A stretch of 64,000 bases of DNA from Pseudomonas fulva (GTDB lineage: Bacteria; Pseudomonadota; Gammaproteobacteria; Pseudomonadales; Pseudomonadaceae), in assembly GCF_015680705.1 (NCBI RefSeq), contig NZ_JADNYP010000013.1, positions 93,251-157,250 on the forward strand, in the 5' to 3' direction. Below, piece by piece: positions 58,978 to 64,000 of this stretch. Each line of letters opens with the position of its first letter. Position 1 is the first letter of the stretch. Below the pieces are notes generated by a model that did no database searches, was not told where the DNA came from, and saw nothing but the letters and a program-made list of their open reading frames with translations. The position numbers were made by a program, and so were the translations under genes.

Positions 58978-59000
58978 GCGCCAAACAATTCGTTTGGCGC
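58978..59000. promoter_or_regulatory. Palindrome GCGCCAAAC-N5-GTTTGGCGC
   Basis: Perfect 9-bp inverted repeat (58978-58986 with 58992-59000), loop AATTC, 79 nt after dgt and 182 nt before the response regulator gene. It may be a terminator for dgt (TTGCTTC follows) or a repressor operator. Confidence 0.5.
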
Positions 59001-59181
59001 TTGCTTCATTGAAGCCCGCATCAGTTGTTCCAACAGCATGGCCTGTCGCTAGTCGTAGTACAGGAGAGTTTTTTCTGTAAGCCTTTTCCTAGAAGCAAAC
59101 TATCCAGCCAACTATCGTGTCCGCCGACTTGCAACTGAGCTAAGGTGCCATCTGCCTCTGACACCTCCATGGAAAGTTGCT

Positions 59182-59805
59182 ATGCATTCTGTCTTTATTG
59201 TCGACGACCATCCTGTCATCCGCTTGGCCGTTCGCATGTTGCTGGAAAACCAGAATTACAAGGTGGTCGGTGAATCTGACAACGGCGTGGATGCGGTGCA
59301 GATGATACGCGAGAGCCGGCCCGACCTGGTGATTCTCGACATCAGCATTCCCAAGCTCGACGGGCTGGAGGTGCTGGCTCGCTTCCAGGCCATGGCGCTG
59401 CCGCTGAAGGTACTGGTACTGACCGCGCAGTCGCCTTCGCTTTTCGCGATACGCTGCATGCATTCGGGGGCGGCGGGATATGTCTGCAAGCAGGAAGACT
59501 TGAGTGAACTGCTCAGCGCAATCAAGGCAGTATTGTCTGGCTACAATTATTTTCCCAGTGAGGCCATCAATCCTGCCCCGGAAAATGAAACAAATAATGA
59601 CTTGGAACTGTTCCGCCTGGTCAATGATCGCGAACTGATGGTCCTGCAACTTTTCGCCCAGGGAAGAAGCAACAAGGAGATCGCCTTGGGCATGTTCCTG
59701 AGCAACAAGACCGTCAGTACCTACAAGAAGCGCCTCATGCAGAAACTGCGTGTCGGCTCGCTGGTCGAGCTCATCGATATGGCCAAGCGCAACGCACTGG
59801 TCTGA
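59182..59805 (+). CDS. NarL/BvgA-type response regulator
   Basis: A 207-residue regulator: receiver domain with VDDHPVI, phospho-acceptor D53 (VILDISIPKLDGL) and VLTAQ, then a LuxR-type HTH (FAQGRSNKEIALGMFLSNKTVS). It precedes a BvgS-like kinase and overlaps its start (TGATG). Targets unknown. Confidence 0.92.
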   Translation: MHSVFIVDDHPVIRLAVRMLLENQNYKVVGESDNGVDAVQMIRESRPDLVILDISIPKLDGLEVLARFQAMALPLKVLVLTAQSPSLFAIRCMHSGAAGYVCKQEDLSELLSAIKAVLSGYNYFPSEAINPAPENETNNDLELFRLVNDRELMVLQLFAQGRSNKEIALGMFLSNKTVSTYKKRLMQKLRVGSLVELIDMAKRNALV

Positions 59806-62800
59806 TGCCGGCCATGCGCACGCGACTGGCAACGGCGCTTCTCGCAGCGCTGCTGCTCGCAATCGTTCTGCCGGCCCGCGCCGCAGGCAGCGAACCTGCG
59901 CAGCTGACGTTGCTGGCGCGCGGGCATGCCTCGCCCGTCCAACTGACGCCGACCGCCGAACAGCGGCGCTGGATACAGGCTCGCCAGGTGCTGCGGCTCG
60001 GCACTTCCGCTCCGGACTACCCACCTTTCGACATCAGCTCCGGTGGTCGCGACTATCAGGGGCTGACCGCGGACTACGCCGGGCTGGTGGCCTCGAGCCT
60101 CGGTCTGCCGGTCGTGGTCATGCGCTTCGCCAATCGCCAGGCTGCCGTACAGGCCCTGAAACAAGGGCGGATCGACCTGCTCGGCAGCGCCAATGGCTTC
60201 GAGGCCGTCGCCAGCGACCTGGTACTGTCGATGCCCTATGCCATCGACCAACCCGTACTGGTCACGCGCGAGGACGAGACACGGCCGCTCGATACCGGCC
60301 TCAATGGCCTGCGCCTGAGCATGCTCTACCACTACCTGCCGCTCGAGGAAGTCCACGCCAGCTACCCTGGCGCCGCGCTGCGAACGTTTCCTTCCTCGGC
60401 CCACGCGCTCAATGCGGTCGCCTTCGAACAGGCCGATGTGTTCATCGGCGATACCATCTCCACCCATTACCAGATCAACCAGGGCCATCTGCCCAACCTG
60501 AAGATGGCCAACTTCGGCAAGCACGAACCGGTTGGGTTCGGCTTCGCCCTGCGCCGCAGCGACACGCCCCTGCTCGAGCTGGTCAACGCCGTCCTCATGG
60601 GTGCCTCCGGCGCTGTGCGCAAGGACATCTTCGACCGCTGGACCGCGGGCAGCGACAAACTGCTGAGCGATCGCAAGCTGCAACTATCCCCTGGCGAGCA
60701 GCGCTGGCTGGAAGACAACCCGGTGATGCGGGTCGTCGTCAACGAGACGGCCGCGCCGCTGACGTTCTTCGACAACAATGGCAATTTCCGGGGTATCGCC
60801 GCCGACCTGCTCGAACTGATCCGGGTCCGTACCGGCCTGCGCTTCGAGGTACGCAGGGCTTCGGGCATCCGCGACATGGTCAGCCAGGTTCGCGAAGGCA
60901 AGGCCGATGTCATCGCGGCGATCTCCTCCGGCGAACAGTACGGCGACCTACTCACCATCAGTCGCCCCTACCTGGAGAACTCCTACGTGCTGGTCGGTCG
61001 CAGCGGCGACAACAGGCCGAGCTCGCTCGAGCAGCTGGCCGACGGCCGCGTGGCCATGACCTACGACAGCACCCTGGCAGGCCTGCTGGCCAGGCGCTAT
61101 CCGAGAATCCGACGCATCGATACCGATAGCACCCTGCAGGCCGTGACGCTATTGACCAGCGGCCAGGTCGACGCCGTCATCACTTCGCTGGTCGATGCCA
61201 ACCATGCGGTGGCTTCGCATCCCGGCCTGACGATACGCAGCACGGTCGGCACCCAGCCCGCGACCTTCTCCATGGCCACGCCCCGCCAATCCCAGGCACT
61301 GGCCACGATCATCGACAAGGCGCTGCTGAGCATCACGCCCGAGGAACTGGGGGTGATCAACAGTCGCTGGCGCGGCTACAGCAGCCACGACGATGCCTAC
61401 TGGCAGAGCTACCAGCGAATTGCCTTGCAGGTGGTCGTCGGGACCGGGTTGCTGCTGTTGCTGTCGCTGGTCTGGAACGCTCGCCTGCGCCGACAGATCC
61501 GCCAGCGCCGGCAAGCGGAGCGCGCCCTGAGTGACCAGATGGCGTTCATGCGTGCGTTGCTCGACGGCACGCCGCACCCCATGTACGTACGCGACCGCGA
61601 CGGGCGCATGCAAAGCTGCAACCAGAGCTACCTGGACACGGTCCAGGCCGATGCCGAGCAGGTCCTGGGCAAGCGTCTGGACGAAGGTGTCCTGAGCGAC
61701 TGCGACTATACCCGGCAGATCCAGGCGGACTATTTCAAGGTGATGGCCGAAGGCAAGCCGCTGATCACCGATCGCCCCTTGCGCCTGCAAGACCGGGAGC
61801 TGACGATCTACCACTGGATACTGCCCTACCGGGACTCGCTGGGCACGATACAAGGCATCATCGGGGGCTGGATCGACATCAGCGAGCGGCGGGAGCTGGT
61901 CCAGGACCTGCGCCTGGCCAAGCAGCAGGCCGAGGACGCCAACCGTGCCAAGAGCACTTTCCTGGCCACCATGAGCCACGAAATCCGTACGCCCATGAAC
62001 GCCATCATTGGCATGCTGGAACTCGCGCTCCGGCATCTGGACCAGGGCAAGCTCGACCGCTCCACCATTGCCGTCGCCTACCAGTCCGCCAACGACCTGC
62101 TGGGCCTGATCGGCGACATCCTCGATTTCGCCCGGATCGAGTCCGGGCATCTGACCTTGAGCCCGGAGCCCGTGGCGATCGCCGAGCTGGTGGAATCGGT
62201 GCGCCGGATGTTCGACGGCCTGGCCCGTCAGAAGGGCCTGGCTTTGCAAGCCGCCATCACTGCGGCCGCCGATTGCCACGCACTGCTCGATCCACTGCGC
62301 TTCAAGCAAGTCCTGTGCAACCTAGTGGGCAATGCCATCAAGTTCACCGAGCATGGCCAGGTCCGCATCAGCGTGGACGTGCAGGAGCAGGACGAACCGC
62401 CTCGCGCCCGGCTCGCCCTCGAGGTGCGCGACAGCGGCATAGGCATCCACGAGGCGGATCTCAAGCGCTTGTTCAATCCGTTCGTCCAGGCCGCGCCCAA
62501 CAGCGATGCGGCGCGTGCCGGCACTGGGCTTGGGCTGGTGATCAGCAAGGCGATCTGCGACATGATGGGTGCCACCCTGCACATGGACAGCCTGCCGGGC
62601 GTGGGCACGCGGGTCAGGCTGTCGATGCCGCTGCAACGGGTCCGTGTGCTGCCCGCGCCACCTTGCGCGGTCTCGGTCGCTGCGCCTGATGCTCGCCTGA
62701 ACGTCCTGGTGGTGGATGATCATCCGGCCAACCTGATGCTGGTGGCCCAGCAGCTGGATTTCCTTGGCCTGCGCCATGAAGGCGCCAAGGATGGCGACGA

Positions 62801-63458
62801 GGGCCTGCGACTCTGGCGCAAGGGCGATTTCGATGTGTTGATCGTCGACTGCAACATGCCCAGCATGAACGGCTACCAGCTGGCCCGCCAGATCCGCCGC
62901 GAGGAGACTGGCCGGAATCGGCGCTGCACCATCCTGGGCTACACTGCCAACGCCCAGCCCGAGGTACGCCAGCGCTGCCTCGACGCCGGGATGGATGATT
63001 GCCTGCTCAAGCCTATCGACCTGCAGGCGCTTGGCCGACGCCTGGCCGGAATCGTCGCCGGTGGCGAGCCTGCCAGGCGCGGCCGGCCCCGGCCTTTCGA
63101 GCTCGAAGGTCTGGCAGCCATCGTTGGCGATGACCAGACGGCGCGCACGCGCTTGCTCCAGACGTTGCACGCCTCGCTCAGGCAGGACTTGCTGGCGCTT
63201 ATGGCGCTGGACCCGGACCGCCACAGGCAGGCGCTGGCAGAGCAGGCGCACAAGATACTCGGCGCGGCCCGCATGCTCGAAGCCAAGGCCCTGATGCGCG
63301 CCTGCGAGGCGCTGGTTCATCTTCCTGCCGACATGCCAGGCAGACAGGTCAGGCTTCTGCGCCAAGCGCTGGCCCGTCACATGCGCAGGGCCGAGCATGC
63401 GCTGGAGAAAGAAATTCCGCCCATGGAGGATTTGCCTGGCGACGCGGCCTCGCCCTGA
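59805..63458 (+). CDS. BvgS-like hybrid histidine kinase
   Basis: A 1217-residue sensor: signal peptide/anchor, two tandem periplasmic solute-binding (Venus flytrap) domains (~55-280 and ~300-520), one membrane helix near 540-558, a PAS domain ~590-700. Then a DHp with H725 (MSHEIRTPMNAIIG), HATPase (GTGLGLVISKAIC), receiver with D1015 (LIVDCNMPSMNGYQ) and C-terminal Hpt with H1149 (QAHKILGAARML). Forms a four-step phosphorelay with the adjacent regulator. Ligand unknown; possibly amino acids or small organic acids by analogy. Confidence 0.92.
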   Translation: MPAMRTRLATALLAALLLAIVLPARAAGSEPAQLTLLARGHASPVQLTPTAEQRRWIQARQVLRLGTSAPDYPPFDISSGGRDYQGLTADYAGLVASSLGLPVVVMRFANRQAAVQALKQGRIDLLGSANGFEAVASDLVLSMPYAIDQPVLVTREDETRPLDTGLNGLRLSMLYHYLPLEEVHASYPGAALRTFPSSAHALNAVAFEQADVFIGDTISTHYQINQGHLPNLKMANFGKHEPVGFGFALRRSDTPLLELVNAVLMGASGAVRKDIFDRWTAGSDKLLSDRKLQLSPGEQRWLEDNPVMRVVVNETAAPLTFFDNNGNFRGIAADLLELIRVRTGLRFEVRRASGIRDMVSQVREGKADVIAAISSGEQYGDLLTISRPYLENSYVLVGRSGDNRPSSLEQLADGRVAMTYDSTLAGLLARRYPRIRRIDTDSTLQAVTLLTSGQVDAVITSLVDANHAVASHPGLTIRSTVGTQPATFSMATPRQSQALATIIDKALLSITPEELGVINSRWRGYSSHDDAYWQSYQRIALQVVVGTGLLLLLSLVWNARLRRQIRQRRQAERALSDQMAFMRALLDGTPHPMYVRDRDGRMQSCNQSYLDTVQADAEQVLGKRLDEGVLSDCDYTRQIQADYFKVMAEGKPLITDRPLRLQDRELTIYHWILPYRDSLGTIQGIIGGWIDISERRELVQDLRLAKQQAEDANRAKSTFLATMSHEIRTPMNAIIGMLELALRHLDQGKLDRSTIAVAYQSANDLLGLIGDILDFARIESGHLTLSPEPVAIAELVESVRRMFDGLARQKGLALQAAITAAADCHALLDPLRFKQVLCNLVGNAIKFTEHGQVRISVDVQEQDEPPRARLALEVRDSGIGIHEADLKRLFNPFVQAAPNSDAARAGTGLGLVISKAICDMMGATLHMDSLPGVGTRVRLSMPLQRVRVLPAPPCAVSVAAPDARLNVLVVDDHPANLMLVAQQLDFLGLRHEGAKDGDEGLRLWRKGDFDVLIVDCNMPSMNGYQLARQIRREETGRNRRCTILGYTANAQPEVRQRCLDAGMDDCLLKPIDLQALGRRLAGIVAGGEPARRGRPRPFELEGLAAIVGDDQTARTRLLQTLHASLRQDLLALMALDPDRHRQALAEQAHKILGAARMLEAKALMRACEALVHLPADMPGRQVRLLRQALARHMRRAEHALEKEIPPMEDLPGDAASP

Positions 63459-63592
63459 CGGCCAATCCTGGCGCTGCCTGGCGAAGACGGCTCCGGCGCC
63501 AGCAACCATGGGCATCGGCAGAGCGCGCAAGCAGGCGCCGATACGCTTTAGCTGGTAGACTGCGCCGCGATATCACCTAAGAGGATTGTTTC

Positions 63593-63937
63593 ATGGCCAC
63601 TAACCGCTCCCGTCGTCTGCGCAAGAAGCTGTGTGTCGACGAGTTCCAGGAACTGGGCTTCGAGCTGAACCTGGAGTTCAAGGAAGACCTGGATGACCAG
63701 GCGATCGACGCATTCCTCGATGCTTTCCTCGACGAAGCCATGGATGCCAACGGCCTGGACTATGTCGGCGGCGACGATTTCGGCCTGGTTTGCCTGGCCA
63801 AGCGCGGCTCGGTCAGCGAAGAGCAGCGCAGCGCTGTCGAAGCCTGGCTCAAGACGCGTCCGGAACTGACCAAGATCGAGCTCAGCCCGTTGCTCGATGC
63901 CTGGTATCCGGACAAGCCGATCAATTCGGCATCCTGA
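63593..63937 (+). CDS. YggL family protein (50S ribosome-associated)
   Basis: A 114-residue acidic protein of the YggL (DUF469) family (MATNRSRRLRKKLCVDEFQELGFELN). The family binds the 50S subunit in E. coli. It has an AGAGGA site. The gene is complete and ends 9 nt before the G/C homopolymer tract. Confidence 0.92.
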   Translation: MATNRSRRLRKKLCVDEFQELGFELNLEFKEDLDDQAIDAFLDAFLDEAMDANGLDYVGGDDFGLVCLAKRGSVSEEQRSAVEAWLKTRPELTKIELSPLLDAWYPDKPINSAS

Positions 63938-63944
63938 TACCTGG

Positions 63945-64000
<56 letters not shown>

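Noticed and set aside
58978..59000. Reading the palindrome as a PsrA site
   Set aside because: Spacer is five bases where the consensus allows two to four, and the neighbouring genes have no fatty-acid link.

Overview
The window is about 64 kb of GC-rich chromosomal DNA from a fluorescent Pseudomonas, most likely of the P. putida / P. entomophila group. I base this on gene order (htpG, braB/brnQ, sucDC, lpdG, sucBA, sdhBADC, gltA; divergent etfBA and ETF-QO; acnA beside aer), on protein sequences that resemble pseudomonad proteins I know, and on putida-type intergenic hairpin repeats. It is almost entirely core genome. I found no insertion sequence, prophage, CRISPR array, tRNA or rRNA gene.

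Layout. 1-7.3 kb: the 3' part of mfd, a csiV-like gene and a large SWIM/SNF2 helicase. 7.3-13 kb (mostly minus strand): a dienelactone hydrolase family protein, htpG behind a near-perfect heat-shock promoter, a small lipoprotein on the plus strand, a DUF599 membrane protein and the branched-chain amino acid carrier. 13.4-26.4 kb: the TCA cluster. sdhCDAB, sucAB, lpdG and sucCD run on the minus strand, with gltA divergent from sdhC; each side has a good sigma70 promoter. 26.5-31.8 kb: small envelope and regulatory genes (START-domain protein, YkgJ-type cysteine cluster protein, secreted protein, MocR-type regulator, two DUF4398 lipoproteins, a solute-binding protein). 31.9-35.8 kb: etfBA and ETF-QO, diverging from a shared PsrA-type operator. 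35.9-41.4 kb: an MFS transporter, a chemoreceptor, an ABC exporter and a tiny PA1571-family protein. 41.5-43 kb: pdxB and tusA.

43.1-48.6 kb is a self-contained thiol-redox module. A two-component system (dsbR-dsbS) faces a dsbD-dsbE-dsbG operon. Matching direct-repeat boxes, (T/A)TAATC-N5-TTAATC, sit about 45 nt in front of both start codons. 48.7-55.4 kb: rlmM, acnA, an Aer-type receptor with a FliA promoter, and an RluA-type pseudouridine synthase. 55.4-57.4 kb: an unknown small gene under an almost perfect LexA box, a glutaredoxin-like protein and a three-gene ElaB/YqjD-YqjE-YqjK-like operon. 57.6-63.9 kb: a dGTPase, a BvgAS-like phosphorelay and a YggL protein. The last 54 bases are a run of 39 G followed by at least 15 C, which may be an assembly artefact.

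There is no obviously new multi-gene system. The most informative signals are regulatory: RpoH in front of htpG, PsrA between the ETF genes, the DsbR-type boxes, LexA in front of an unknown gene, FliA in front of aer, and two AlgU-like promoters. Start codons were chosen from ribosome-binding sites and family length. Many are shorter than the longest possible frame.
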